18,574 nucleotides of DNA from CALHVX01 sp038757945 (lineage in GTDB: Bacteria > Pseudomonadota > Gammaproteobacteria > Pseudomonadales > Azotimanducaceae). Positions 1 to 7,712 of this stretch are shown piece by piece. Each line of letters starts with the position of its first letter. Within the stretch, counting starts at the first letter, position 1. The position numbers were made by a program, and so were the translations under genes. The DNA lies in NCBI GenBank assembly GCA_038757945.1, contig JBCDGJ010000102.1:1-18574 (forward strand), given 5' to 3'. The notes beneath the pieces are model-generated. The model saw nothing but the letters and a program-made list of their open reading frames with translations. It was not told the DNA's origin and did not search any database.

Positions 1-345
1 ATCGTGTCAGGACACGTGGCCTGCGCAGCGCCCGTCGTTCGCATCGAAGAAGCCGAAAACCAGCGCGACCTCTACTTCAGCGCACCGCCCCAGTGGCTTA
101 AGTTCATCATGCTGAAAGGATATGCCGCGCTGGACGGCGCCAGCCTGACCGTGTCCGCTCTGGATCTCGACGCTGAAGAGTTCGGGGTCAGCTTGATCCC
201 TGAGACCATTGAGCGAACCACGCTCGGCCGCCGGCGGATTGGCGACAGGGTAAATCTGGAAGTGGATTCGCAGACCCAGACGATTGTCGAAACCGTCGAG
301 CGTCTCGCCGAGAGCGGGCGCTTCAGTAACCTGCTACCGCGCTGA
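1..345 (+). CDS. ribC: Riboflavin synthase, alpha subunit (3' part)
   Basis: The last ~114 residues of riboflavin synthase, which dismutates two 6,7-dimethyl-8-ribityllumazine molecules into riboflavin plus a pyrimidine product; cytosolic, final step of riboflavin synthesis. The frame is open from base 1, so the gene begins outside the window and the GTG at 4 is not the true start. Visible are the start of the second lumazine-binding repeat (VSGHV), the segment LDGASLTV, and the family block SLIPETIERTTLG followed by GDRVNLEVD. The sequence after SGHV (ACAAPV rather than DGVG) matches the enterobacterial/pseudomonad form of the enzyme. The symbol is ribC in E. coli and ribE in Bacillus nomenclature. 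Stop is TGA at 343-345. The next gene is convergent, 66 bp away. Confidence 0.93.
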   Translation: MVSGHVACAAPVVRIEEAENQRDLYFSAPPQWLKFIMLKGYAALDGASLTVSALDLDAEEFGVSLIPETIERTTLGRRRIGDRVNLEVDSQTQTIVETVERLAESGRFSNLLPR

Positions 346-411
346 TCCCAACCCCGCTATCTGCGGACCCGCTATTGGTGGACACGCTTCTGGCGGCGCA
401 GTCGCATAGGA

Positions 412-2916
412 TCAGTGCACAGCCGGTGGTTGGTCTTCGCCCGGGCGCCGGTCCTTCTGCAGCTCCCGTAGATTGCCGACGACCGCTTGCAGTGCTCGGT
501 CGAATACCTCGGACTCGTCAAGGAGAGCGAGGCGACCTTCTTCGAGCTGCTTGGCGAGTTCCATGCGCGTGTACTCAGCAATCTTCATACCGCGCCGGTT
601 AACAAATACGTAGCGGTCACCCGGCTGGATGATCGTCGTCAGCTTACACCGCAGTGCGTTCGCGTTACTCCGCTTCAGCTCCACCCAACCACCTTCAACA
701 AGATCATTGATCTGGGCGACGAAGGAGGGGGCTACCTGAATCTCAGGCTGCTCGAGGAACGTTACTTCCGCGAGCGTGATTTCTTCAACTGCCTCGTACT
801 GCTCGGCAGGATCAGGAAGAACGGGCTCGTCGTCGTCCAGATACGCCTTGTCGTGCGTGATCGCCTGCGCAAGCTCAGCCCGAATGTCGTCGATGAGCGT
901 ATTGATCTGCGCTTCGTCATCAACGGTCTGCGCGATCATGCCCCGCAGCCGGGTAAGAAGATCGTCGAGTAACGCGTCACGCCGATCGATGTCTTCGACC
1001 GTATCCAGCGGTTGGCACGCCCACAGCAGATCGTCCAGGGTTTTCAGATTCATCTGCCAATCGCCGGACGCATCACCGTGCTTGATGCCAGTCATCACCA
1101 TACCCCGGGCGAAGGTATCGCTGACAAACTGACCGATCTGGCTTGGCAAGCGCAGGCCGCTGGCCTTCTGATTGATGATCTGTTGTACCGTCAGCTTGAT
1201 AGCCTGGGTGCGCGCCTTGCCGGTCTCCACGTCCTGCACGCGTTTCTCAACCTGTGAGTTGCGCTGCTTATCCTGCCGTACGAACGCACGCAGATCCTCA
1301 ACGAGAACGTCGAAGATTCCTGGATCTTCTGTAAAGTTGTTGATGACGCTGACGACTGTCGACTCGATCTTGTCGTAGAGCGCATCGCGTTTGAGTTCAG
1401 CGGCGCTGCTCCAGCCAATACCGGCGCTGGCCAGCTCGTTGAGCAGCTGACGGGCCGGATGCCCGCTGCGCTCGAAGAAGCTCTTGTCCATCACCGCAAG
1501 CTTCACGAAAGGAATCTGCAGCCGTGAGATGAGAGCCTTCATCGGGATCGCCAGATTGCGATCGTTAAGGATGAAGTCGAAGAGCATGGCGACGATGTTC
1601 AGCGCGTCATCATCATTGCGATCAATTGTGGGCTGCGTGTCCGCATCGAGCGGTTCGCCGGCACCTTGGTCAGCACGTTGGAAAACGATATTGCGCAGAT
1701 CGAGCAGCGGCGGCGGCGAATCGAGATCGATGGACTGTTCGCCATGGTCCTGCTGGAGCTCGTTCAGCAGCCCGACGAGCTGCGGCGTGCTGATGAGCAG
1801 GCTGTTCTGCGCATCGGTACCGGCACTGCCAGCGTAGCTGCCGCTGCTCGCCGTTGCTGCACCGCCGCCCATGCCGCTGAACGACGCATTACCGCCTGCC
1901 ATCGGGCTGCCTGTGGCCCCGGCAACCGGCGCGCCATAGCCGGGACCACCCAGGACCGTGTACGGGTTGAAACCCTGCTGCGCGCCACCATAGCCGGGCA
2001 ACATTCCCGGCTGCGGCGCCTGCGCGTTAGCCAGGAGCCGCTGGATGACTCCAAATTCGGCGCCCGGAAGGGTCGCAGCGCCGAGGGGACGCGTATCGAT
2101 GATGGAGTGCATCGCCGGATCAGCCGGTGGCGGAGCTGCGCTAGCGGCCGGATTCGAACCCGGCGCGACCGGCTGCTGGACCGGCGCCTGGGGTTTCTGC
2201 GCTGCCGCAGGTGCACTCGGGCGTGCCTGAAGGTTCTGCTCCGGCAGAATGCCTGCCTCGATCAGCAGCTTGTTCGCTGCCTGATAGATGGGTCCAAGGC
2301 GTTCCATGACCAGCCGTTCGTACAGCTTCAGCAGGATAATGCTGACCCGGATATCGAGTCCCAGCATGGCGACAGCGTCGATAAACGACTGACAGAGGCT
2401 GGTCGGTCCCAGCGGGTTGGTCTGCTCAGTGATCGTCTGCGCTTTGCAGATGTAATCGATCCGCTTTGTCAGCTCAGCCAGCAGCGCTGAGTGTTGCGAC
2501 GCAACCTTCGATACCATCCCGTTCATGGCAACGTTGATCTCTAGCTCGTCGTTGCCGAGCAGTGACAAATCCTCAACGGATTGCTGACTCGCTGGCAGAG
2601 TATTGGCTTCCGCATCCAGCGGACCCCGGGCAAAGAGCAGCTCAAAGCTGCGGTGATAACCTTTGAGGGTCTCGGCGATGACGTCGTCGCGGCGCAACCT
2701 GATCTGGCGCATCGATTCAAAAAACAGCGTTTGCTCGGTGTTGCTCTCGGAACGATCCGCAAGCTCGAATAGCGCATCGTCAGTGCTGTTGAACAGATCG
2801 CGACAGAGTTCGGCAAGCTGCCGGCGCGTATGCTGGCGCAGCGTGTGCACGATCGGCGGCAAGCGCACTGGCCTGCGGGCATCGTTGTTCAAAGTTACGA
2901 CCGTCGGCGACGTCAT
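412..2916 (-). CDS. DUF1631 family protein
   Basis: 834-residue protein of the DUF1631 family, found in many beta- and gammaproteobacteria; molecular function is not established. The N-terminal ~230 residues are helical and typical (region around LFNSTDDALFELAD, then a block rich in ERLVMERLGPIYQAANKLL). Residues ~230-370 are a low-complexity Ala/Pro/Gln then Gly/Ser/Ala linker, probably disordered. A second conserved helical part covers ~375-720. The last ~90 residues hold WVELKRSN...YVFVNRRGMKIAEYT, a small beta-rich module I read as PilZ-like (inference). I chose the ATG at 2916, with GGAG at 2928-2931 eleven bases upstream. A TTG at 2958 would add 14 residues and is less likely. It lies 190 bp downstream of the PilZ gene on the same strand, so the two may be co-transcribed and act in one c-di-GMP-linked process. 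Confidence 0.88.
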   Translation of the reverse strand: MTSPTVVTLNNDARRPVRLPPIVHTLRQHTRRQLAELCRDLFNSTDDALFELADRSESNTEQTLFFESMRQIRLRRDDVIAETLKGYHRSFELLFARGPLDAEANTLPASQQSVEDLSLLGNDELEINVAMNGMVSKVASQHSALLAELTKRIDYICKAQTITEQTNPLGPTSLCQSFIDAVAMLGLDIRVSIILLKLYERLVMERLGPIYQAANKLLIEAGILPEQNLQARPSAPAAAQKPQAPVQQPVAPGSNPAASAAPPPADPAMHSIIDTRPLGAATLPGAEFGVIQRLLANAQAPQPGMLPGYGGAQQGFNPYTVLGGPGYGAPVAGATGSPMAGGNASFSGMGGGAATASSGSYAGSAGTDAQNSLLISTPQLVGLLNELQQDHGEQSIDLDSPPPLLDLRNIVFQRADQGAGEPLDADTQPTIDRNDDDALNIVAMLFDFILNDRNLAIPMKALISRLQIPFVKLAVMDKSFFERSGHPARQLLNELASAGIGWSSAAELKRDALYDKIESTVVSVINNFTEDPGIFDVLVEDLRAFVRQDKQRNSQVEKRVQDVETGKARTQAIKLTVQQIINQKASGLRLPSQIGQFVSDTFARGMVMTGIKHGDASGDWQMNLKTLDDLLWACQPLDTVEDIDRRDALLDDLLTRLRGMIAQTVDDEAQINTLIDDIRAELAQAITHDKAYLDDDEPVLPDPAEQYEAVEEITLAEVTFLEQPEIQVAPSFVAQINDLVEGGWVELKRSNANALRCKLTTIIQPGDRYVFVNRRGMKIAEYTRMELAKQLEEGRLALLDESEVFDRALQAVVGNLRELQKDRRPGEDQPPAVH

Positions 2917-3105
2917 GCGGCTTAGAGCTCCATCAGAATCCTTGTCTGGACAACTCAATTAGAGCATTCCAGCCTTCGGCTATCTGCGCGTCACGCACGA
3001 CCAATCAGCGACCTGGTTCACATTCGCTGGTGCTGCCGGTTCACAGGCTGGATGCTGGCCGGGTCACGCGATCTGCGGTGGGAAAAGCGGTAACCGGTCC
3101 GCCAC

Positions 3106-3522
3106 TCAGCGGGCGTACGCGTTGGCGTGATAGTCGCGCCAGTCGAGGATGTCCGTTGCCGCACCGGACTTGAGCTGCACGCCGACGAACCACTCCGGCA
3201 TCCCGTCTTCGTCGACAGTAGGACGACACCAGCGGACTTCACCGGCCAGGAAGAACTTGCCGGGACGGGTGGCGACGTCAATCCACAGGTCCAGAAGGGA
3301 ACCGGTTGGCACCTCGGCATCGGTTCGGAATTGTATCCCGCCGACTGACAGATTCACTGCCCGGCAGGAGAGAGTGGTGCCCACCATTTCCGGGTTATCC
3401 GCGCACAGCACGACCTGCGTGAACAGGCGATCTTCACTCTCGAGCCTCGGGTGCAGCCGCTGGTCGGCGGTACGCTGTTGGCGCGTCCGCGCGGCTTCAA
3501 ACTGAACGACATTGTCCGTCAT
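3106..3522 (-). CDS. PilZ domain protein (c-di-GMP receptor type)
   Basis: 138-residue single-domain PilZ protein. The c-di-GMP-binding signature is complete: RxxxR at residues 22-26 (RLHPR) in the flexible N-terminal segment, and NLSVGGIQF in the first strands (the D/NxSxxG motif). A beta-barrel follows (DLWIDVATRPG, FLAGEVRWCRP, WFVGVQL) and a short C-terminal helix. There is no signal peptide or membrane segment, so it is cytosolic. Start ATG at 3522 has GGAG at 3531-3534, eight bases upstream. Its output is probably exerted by binding a partner, since no effector domain is fused. The DUF1631 gene downstream is the obvious candidate (inference from position). A perfect stem-loop lies in its leader. 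Confidence 0.92.
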   Translation of the reverse strand: MTDNVVQFEAARTRQQRTADQRLHPRLESEDRLFTQVVLCADNPEMVGTTLSCRAVNLSVGGIQFRTDAEVPTGSLLDLWIDVATRPGKFFLAGEVRWCRPTVDEDGMPEWFVGVQLKSGAATDILDWRDYHANAYAR

Positions 3523-3549
3523 GGCAGATTCTCCGCTTGGAGTGAGCGA

Positions 3550-3567
3550 TCGAGGGTGTTCCCTCGA
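3550..3567 (-). promoter_or_regulatory. Perfect stem-loop in the PilZ gene leader
   Basis: A 7-bp perfect stem (TCGAGGG / CCCTCGA) with a 4-base loop lies 28-45 bases upstream of the PilZ start codon, just before its Shine-Dalgarno. It has no U-tract, so it is not an ordinary terminator. It could be a leader RNA hairpin or a palindromic operator. Confidence 0.4.
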
Positions 3568-3628
3568 AGCCCGTCACTTCATTGCTGTAGCTGTCTCGTT
3601 GTTGGGGATGCAGCGATATCCGTGCCAG

Positions 3629-3716
3629 TTTTTCTATGGGTTTAGATGAACCAATAATTGTATATTTTTCAATCTAATACGAGACTTTCTGAAAATACTT
3701 CGAGGTAATTGATGAG
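3629..3716. other. A+T-rich intergenic island
   Basis: About 88 bases with roughly 28% G+C by hand count, against a strongly G+C-rich background. It lies between the divergent PilZ and pyrF genes and contains runs such as ATAATTGTATATTTTTCAA. Promoters for one or both genes are expected here, but I could not place a convincing -35/-10 pair. It abuts and overlaps the 3' end of the gene remnant at 3669-3794, so it may also be the tail of transferred or decayed DNA. Confidence 0.5.
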
Positions 3717-3794
3717 GACAGGGTGACCTTCAGCGTCACTCATCCTGCCGCTCTGTAGCACCTTGGCGGCGAGTTCGGTACCTTGCCTGCCCAT
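3669..3794 (-). pseudogene. Possible 3' remnant of an ABC substrate-binding protein gene
   Basis: On the minus strand an open frame ends with TGA at 3669 and reads, over about 42 residues, AMGRQGTELAAKVLQSGR... then GHPVLINYLEVF...LVLD. This resembles the C-terminus of periplasmic substrate-binding proteins of the ABC_sub_bind type, where a segment like AMGRQ..ELA..IL.G is followed by a short strand with an Asn and a final helix ending near LGL. Upstream of the AMGRQ segment the frame runs into the antisense of pyrF and is no longer protein-like (Arg/Ser-rich). I therefore read it as a truncated gene end, not an expressed gene. The identification is by eye from a short stretch. Confidence 0.35.
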
Positions 3795-4620
3795 GGCTCG
3801 AGAATTTGCAGACCTCCTCACTCGCCGCACTCGCGCGCTCAACACCTTCCTCTGTGTGGGGATCGATCCCATTCCGGCGGACCTTCCCAGACAGTTTCAG
3901 CGGTCAGCAACACAGACGCGCGCTGCCGGCGTGCTGGCCTATGCGCAGGCTCTGGTTGAAGCCACCGCCCCCCACGCCGTGGCCTTCAAACCGCAGATCG
4001 CGCACTTTGCCGCGATCGGTGCCGAGCGGGAGCTGGCGCAGCTGATCGAGACCATCCACGTCGAGCATCCCGAGATTCCAGTGCTCCTCGATGCCAAACG
4101 AGGCGATATCGGCTCGACGGCAGCACTCTACGCAGAGGAAGCCTACCAGCGCTACAACGCCGACGCGGTTACCGTCAGCCCATTTCTCGGGCAGGAAGGG
4201 ATTGCGCCCTTTCTGGCCTGGGAAGGGCGCGGCGTAATCGTCCTGTGCCGAACCAGCAACCCGGACAGCGACTGGCTGCAACAGGGAGAGGGGCCCGCTG
4301 CGCCGTTCCGCAAAATCGCCAAGACCTTCGGCGAGCTTGGTGCAGATAATCCGAACATCGGGCTGGTCGTTGGTGCCACCCAGCCGCGGGAGCTCGAGGA
4401 AGTGCGCTCCCTGGCCCCGGATGTGCTGCTGCTGGTCCCTGGCATCGGAGCCCAGGGGGGCGACCCGGAAACCGTGCTGCGGGTAGGACAGCGCCCGTCC
4501 GGGGGCGGGCTGCTGCTGAATGTTTCACGTGGTATCTTCCGCGCCTGGCGGGAGCCTGAAGGCGCCGCTGCGCTTACCACTGCGGCCGCAACCTACGCGG
4601 AGCAGATGCGGCCCGGCTGA
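3793..4620 (+). CDS. pyrF: Orotidine-5'-phosphate decarboxylase, type 2
   Basis: 275-residue enzyme that decarboxylates OMP to UMP, the last step of de novo pyrimidine synthesis; cytosolic. The catalytic motif is present as LLDAKRGDIGST, with D100, K102 and D105 forming the charged Asp-Lys-Asp network. Near the N-terminus CVGIDP marks the first barrel strand. The segment VPGIGAQGGDPETV near the end is the phosphate-binding region typical of the longer type 2 subfamily, which runs ~270-280 residues against ~230 for the enterobacterial/pseudomonad type 1. I chose the ATG at 3793; a TTG at 3763 would add 10 residues with no family support. No clear Shine-Dalgarno precedes either. The start codon coincides with the edge of the gene remnant on the other strand. 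The stop lies in the loop of a small GC hairpin (4613-4625) and is 15 bp from the convergent xthA stop. Confidence 0.93.
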   Translation: MAREFADLLTRRTRALNTFLCVGIDPIPADLPRQFQRSATQTRAAGVLAYAQALVEATAPHAVAFKPQIAHFAAIGAERELAQLIETIHVEHPEIPVLLDAKRGDIGSTAALYAEEAYQRYNADAVTVSPFLGQEGIAPFLAWEGRGVIVLCRTSNPDSDWLQQGEGPAAPFRKIAKTFGELGADNPNIGLVVGATQPRELEEVRSLAPDVLLLVPGIGAQGGDPETVLRVGQRPSGGGLLLNVSRGIFRAWREPEGAAALTTAAATYAEQMRPG

Positions 4621-4635
4621 GCCGGCAACAAATGC

Positions 4636-5448
4636 TCAGAGCTTGAAGTCAGCCCAGATTGGGCAGTGATCCGACGGGCGCTCACCGCTGCGGATCTCAT
4701 AGTCGATGCCGGTCCCGCTGAGATCTTTGGCCAGCGCCTTCGATGCCAGAATCAGATCGATCCGCAGCCCGCGGCGCGGCTCACGTTCGAACCCGCGGCT
4801 GCGGTAATCGAACCAGGAGTAAGCGCGCTCCGCTGGATTGTTTTTGGCGTAGGTATCGACTAACCCCCAGTCCATGAGCTGCTGAAGCCACTCACGTTCC
4901 TCCGGCAGGAAGCTCGCCTTGCCGGTTTTCAACCAGCGTTTGCGGTTGTCATCGCCGATACCGATATCGAGATCGTCCGGGGCCACGTTCATATCGCCCA
5001 CTACCGCGAGCCGCTGGGACGGCTTGTGATGTTCTTGAAGGTACTTCAGAAGGTCTTTATAAAACTCTGCTTTTGCAGGGAATTTGACCGGATGGTCTCG
5101 CGACTCTCCCTGCGGGTAGTACCCGTTAATGATGAGCAGCTGCTTCCGTCCGACCTTCAGCCTGCCGCTGATGAAGCGCCGTTGCTGATCGTCGGCGCGC
5201 CAGGGAAACCCGTACTGCACGTCGGCCAGCGGCTGTCGGCTGAGAAGGGCGACCCCATAGTGCGTCTTCTGCCCGTACGCATAAGCGTGCGGATAGCCAA
5301 GCTCCGCGATGGCGTCGAAGGGAAAGTCCTCGTCCACGACCTTGGACTCCTGGATCGCGATGACCTCCGGGTTATGGGTCGCGGCAACCTGCTCGATCTG
5401 GTGCAGCCGTGCCCGGATTCCGTTGACGTTGAAACAGACTATGCGCAT
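4636..5448 (-). CDS. xthA: Exodeoxyribonuclease III (AP endonuclease)
   Basis: 270-residue exonuclease III (268 in E. coli): cleaves DNA 5' of abasic sites and removes 3' blocking groups and 3' nucleotides in base-excision repair. The Mg2+-dependent active site of the exonuclease/endonuclease/phosphatase fold is complete: N7 (CFNVNGIR), E34 (AIQESK), Y110 (NGYYPQGES), D152 and N154 (GDMNVAPDDLDIG), and D260-H261 (PSDHCPIW). The ATG at 5448 starts exactly at the conserved MRIVCFNVN and has AGGAGG at 5455-5460, six bases away. The open frame continues 66 codons upstream, but that part is not coding in character. It is divergent from the sensor kinase and convergent with pyrF. Confidence 0.97.
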   Translation of the reverse strand: MRIVCFNVNGIRARLHQIEQVAATHNPEVIAIQESKVVDEDFPFDAIAELGYPHAYAYGQKTHYGVALLSRQPLADVQYGFPWRADDQQRRFISGRLKVGRKQLLIINGYYPQGESRDHPVKFPAKAEFYKDLLKYLQEHHKPSQRLAVVGDMNVAPDDLDIGIGDDNRKRWLKTGKASFLPEEREWLQQLMDWGLVDTYAKNNPAERAYSWFDYRSRGFEREPRRGLRIDLILASKALAKDLSGTGIDYEIRSGERPSDHCPIWADFKL

Positions 5449-5454
5449 CTCGAT

Positions 5455-5460
5455 CCTCCT
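5455..5460 (-). promoter_or_regulatory. Shine-Dalgarno that fixes the xthA start
   Basis: A full AGGAGG, six bases upstream of the ATG at 5448. It settles the start at the conserved MRIVCF instead of the upstream in-frame start at 5646. Confidence 0.9.
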
Positions 5461-5661
5461 GTGCCGGGCGAAGCATAGTGGCCTCGGGCGGCCGAGGAAA
5501 TGCCCACAGCGCCCTCGGGTCCGGGATACGCGCAGGTCGAAATCGGTCGGGCTGCGGCTACAAAAAAAGTGCAATTGCGAGGGGACAAGTTCGCAGGATG
5601 GCCAGTAAACTGCGGGTTTAGGGGATCGTGCAGCCTGTACGGCCACCGTGGCGAGGGCGTC

Positions 5662-5727
5662 ATGCCCACCCGAACCCCCATCAACAATACACCTGCAAAC
5701 GGATCGGCAGACGTGGCACAGCAGTAG
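5662..5727 (+). CDS. Possible 21-residue peptide upstream of the sensor kinase
   Basis: ATG at 5662 with GAGG at 5653-5656 (five-base gap), reading MPTRTPINNTPANGSADVAQQ and stopping at TAG 5725-5727. It is polar, with no signal or membrane character, and is not a recognisable attenuator (no run of one amino acid). It ends 66 bases before the chosen kinase start. It could be a chance frame in G+C-rich DNA; listed only because the start context is reasonable. Confidence 0.15.
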   Translation: MPTRTPINNTPANGSADVAQQ

Positions 5728-5781
5728 TTCCGGCCTGGAGCGCCGCCTGTGCGGTCGACAGAGTCGGAGCCTGTGTCGGAG

Positions 5782-5786
5782 AGGAG
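5782..5786 (+). promoter_or_regulatory. Shine-Dalgarno that supports the kinase start at 5794
   Basis: AGGAG followed by a seven-base gap to GTG 5794. In-frame GTGs at 5749, 5773 and 5788 lack a comparable site, so translation most likely begins at 5794. Confidence 0.65.
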
Positions 5787-5793
5787 TGTGCCG

Positions 5794-7626
5794 GTGACAC
5801 CGGATGCGGTGCTACATCGCTATTTGAGCCTGGTGAACAGCGAGGTCGTCGATCACCGGCAGTTCGTGCGGCTGGTCGGGCTCGACGCCGATCTGCTGGC
5901 GCGCTGGTTGCGCTTGAGCAACGTTCCGGTTCGACCTGCGGAGCTGCTCTCGGCGGTCGAGAACCTCGAACCCTGGACCTTCGTCGATCTCGCCCAGGCG
6001 CAGGCCTGGGCTGTGATGCCGCCTGGCGACGCGCTCCGGCTGAGCTTCCCGCAGTGGCGCCTGGTGCTGCGCAACGCCTGCGTCGGCCAGACCATCGCGA
6101 CGCAGCAACACCTGCCCGACGATGCCGCGGAAGCGCTGCGCTGGCGCATTCTGCTGGCAACGTCCGGCGTCATGAATGTGGACGACGGCGTCCTCGCCAG
6201 CATGATCGAGTTCCGCGGATCGCGCCCGGAGCTCCTGGAAGACGCTTCCCTGGAGCAGCGTATTCTGGCACTCGTTGATGCGCTGGATGTCGAGGAGGAC
6301 GCTCGCGTCCAGGCCATCGGCAAGCGACTTCTTGAGCTCGACGCCGACGCGCTGGCCCGCGCCATCGCCGATGCGGACAATCTCTGTGACAGCCTGATCC
6401 GGGACGCCGGCCTCGGTGAAACGCTGCGCGCCCACTGGAGCGAAGATCTGTGGCAGCTGCAGCAGGTCAACCTGCTCGCCGGCCTGTTTCTGCAGAGCGG
6501 CGATCCCGACGGCCTCTATCAGGCGCACTCGCTGGCCGCCAGAACACTGTTCCGAACGCCCCCGCAGCTCTTTCTGCTGGACCCGGCCAACGCCAACCTG
6601 GCGTCGGGATTCAGCGACGGTTTCTCCATCCCGCTGCGCTCCGAGAGCAGCGTCCTGGCGCGTGCTCTGCGCGAAGCCCGGGAAATCAGCGTCGCGGATG
6701 TCGAGTCTGCTGCCGTTGCCGACCGTCAGGTCCTGCGCAGCATTGGCGTCGAGCGCGGCATGGTCGTGCCCCTGATCGAAGGCGGAACGCAGCTCGGCGT
6801 GCTGCTGTTTCCGATCGATGAAGAAGTTGATCAGGACTATCTGGCCGTTGCTTACGGGCAGGCGCTGGCACGCTGGCTGTCGGCCTCACGGGACTCGGCA
6901 GCCGACGGCATGCGCCTGCTCACGCAGTTTCGCGAGCGCGAGGAAAAACGGCTGCGGGAAATCGTCCACGAGGCCAACAATCCGCTCAGCATCGTCAACA
7001 ACTATCTGCATATCCTCGAGCTACGCCTGGCCGACGAGCCACAGACCCTTGAGCAGCTGCGTCTCATATCGCGCGAGATTCGTCGGGCGGCGGATGTCAT
7101 GCAGTCGGTCCGCGAAGTCCCCCGTGCCATCGCGGCCGAAGCCCAGGGGGCGAAGCTCGCGCCGGTCGACTTCGACCTCAATCACTTGGTTCGGCAGGTT
7201 GCTGAAATCCATCGCGGCTTCGCTCACGAGCACAACACCAGCATTGGCGTGAACCTGGATCGCGGCGTTCTGATGGTCAACAGCGACGAGCAGCGTGTGA
7301 CGCAGATTCTCAACAATCTGGTTCGCAACGCCATCGAGGCCACCAGCGACGGGGATGGGGTGCGGCTGACTACCCTCGGGGGCGTGTTCCGTGAGGGTAA
7401 GGAAGGGGTCGAGGTCATGGTCGAAGACACCGGCCCCGGGCTGACCCGCGCCGTGCTCGACCGGCTCTACGAGCCGAAGCAGTCGACCAAGGGGAGCGGT
7501 CACGCCGGGCTCGGCCTGCACATCGTGCACCGGCTGGTGCGGGAAATCGGCGGCAGTATCGACGTCCGTACGGCAAGCGGGCAGGGCACCGTGTTCACCG
7601 TCTTTCTGCCGAAACGCATCGACTGA
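5794..7626 (+). CDS. HDOD-like/GAF sensor histidine kinase
   Basis: 610-residue kinase with no transmembrane segment or signal peptide, so probably cytosolic. Residues ~1-205 are all-helical and resemble a degenerate HDOD regulatory domain. Residues ~235-370 look like a GAF fold (segments IPLRSESSVLARAL, VVPLIEGGTQLGVLLFPI). The transmitter follows: phosphoacceptor H392 in an H-box of the form REIVHEANNPLSIVNNYL, N512 in the N-box (ILNNLVRNAIEAT), D545 in the G1 box (VEDTGPGL), then the G2 box GHAGLGLHIV and the final strands. All catalytic residues are present. The HEANNP H-box is characteristic of HDOD-linked kinases (family knowledge, moderate certainty). No receiver domain is fused or encoded next door, so its target is unknown. 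GTG start chosen from the AGGAG seven bases upstream. Confidence 0.85.
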   Translation: MTPDAVLHRYLSLVNSEVVDHRQFVRLVGLDADLLARWLRLSNVPVRPAELLSAVENLEPWTFVDLAQAQAWAVMPPGDALRLSFPQWRLVLRNACVGQTIATQQHLPDDAAEALRWRILLATSGVMNVDDGVLASMIEFRGSRPELLEDASLEQRILALVDALDVEEDARVQAIGKRLLELDADALARAIADADNLCDSLIRDAGLGETLRAHWSEDLWQLQQVNLLAGLFLQSGDPDGLYQAHSLAARTLFRTPPQLFLLDPANANLASGFSDGFSIPLRSESSVLARALREAREISVADVESAAVADRQVLRSIGVERGMVVPLIEGGTQLGVLLFPIDEEVDQDYLAVAYGQALARWLSASRDSAADGMRLLTQFREREEKRLREIVHEANNPLSIVNNYLHILELRLADEPQTLEQLRLISREIRRAADVMQSVREVPRAIAAEAQGAKLAPVDFDLNHLVRQVAEIHRGFAHEHNTSIGVNLDRGVLMVNSDEQRVTQILNNLVRNAIEATSDGDGVRLTTLGGVFREGKEGVEVMVEDTGPGLTRAVLDRLYEPKQSTKGSGHAGLGLHIVHRLVREIGGSIDVRTASGQGTVFTVFLPKRID

Positions 7627-7712
7627 TCTGCCGGTCACCGGGCGCACACCGGGCTCCGATTCAGACCTCAACAACCGCACCAACGACTAAGCTGCAGCGC
7701 CCGCCCGGTACT

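Larger units (their letters stand above)
5449..5793. other. Divergent intergenic region between xthA and the sensor kinase
   Basis: 345 bases without a confident gene. For xthA, a -10-like TATGCT (minus strand, 5477 to 5472) is followed by TCGCCC; the spacer upstream of it contains a perfect 6-bp inverted repeat CCTCGG-GCGG-CCGAGG at 5482-5497, which could be an operator. No good -35 is visible (TTTCCT at 17 bp). At 5605-5621 a small inverted repeat GTAAAC...GTTTA surrounds TGCGG. A run of seven A lies at 5562-5568. A 21-codon open frame with an acceptable ribosome site is at 5662-5727. Everything else is unassigned. Confidence 0.45.

Noticed and set aside
1666..2490. 274-codon plus-strand open frame, and several shorter ones, opposite the DUF1631 gene
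   Set aside because: Arg/Ala/Cys-rich antisense shadow of a clearly conserved protein, with no family features and no ribosome site.
4613..4625. GC hairpin CCGGC-TGA-GCCGG around the pyrF stop as a terminator
   Set aside because: The stem is only 5 bp with a 3-base loop and no U-tract on either strand; noted with pyrF but too weak to list as a terminator.
5449..5646. 66-codon N-terminal extension of xthA
   Set aside because: The family begins at MRIVCF and a perfect AGGAGG precedes that ATG; the extension has no conserved character.
5628..6278. 216-codon open frame overlapping the start of the sensor kinase
   Set aside because: Arg/Gly/Ala-rich composition typical of an out-of-frame reading of G+C-rich coding DNA; the kinase frame explains the region.
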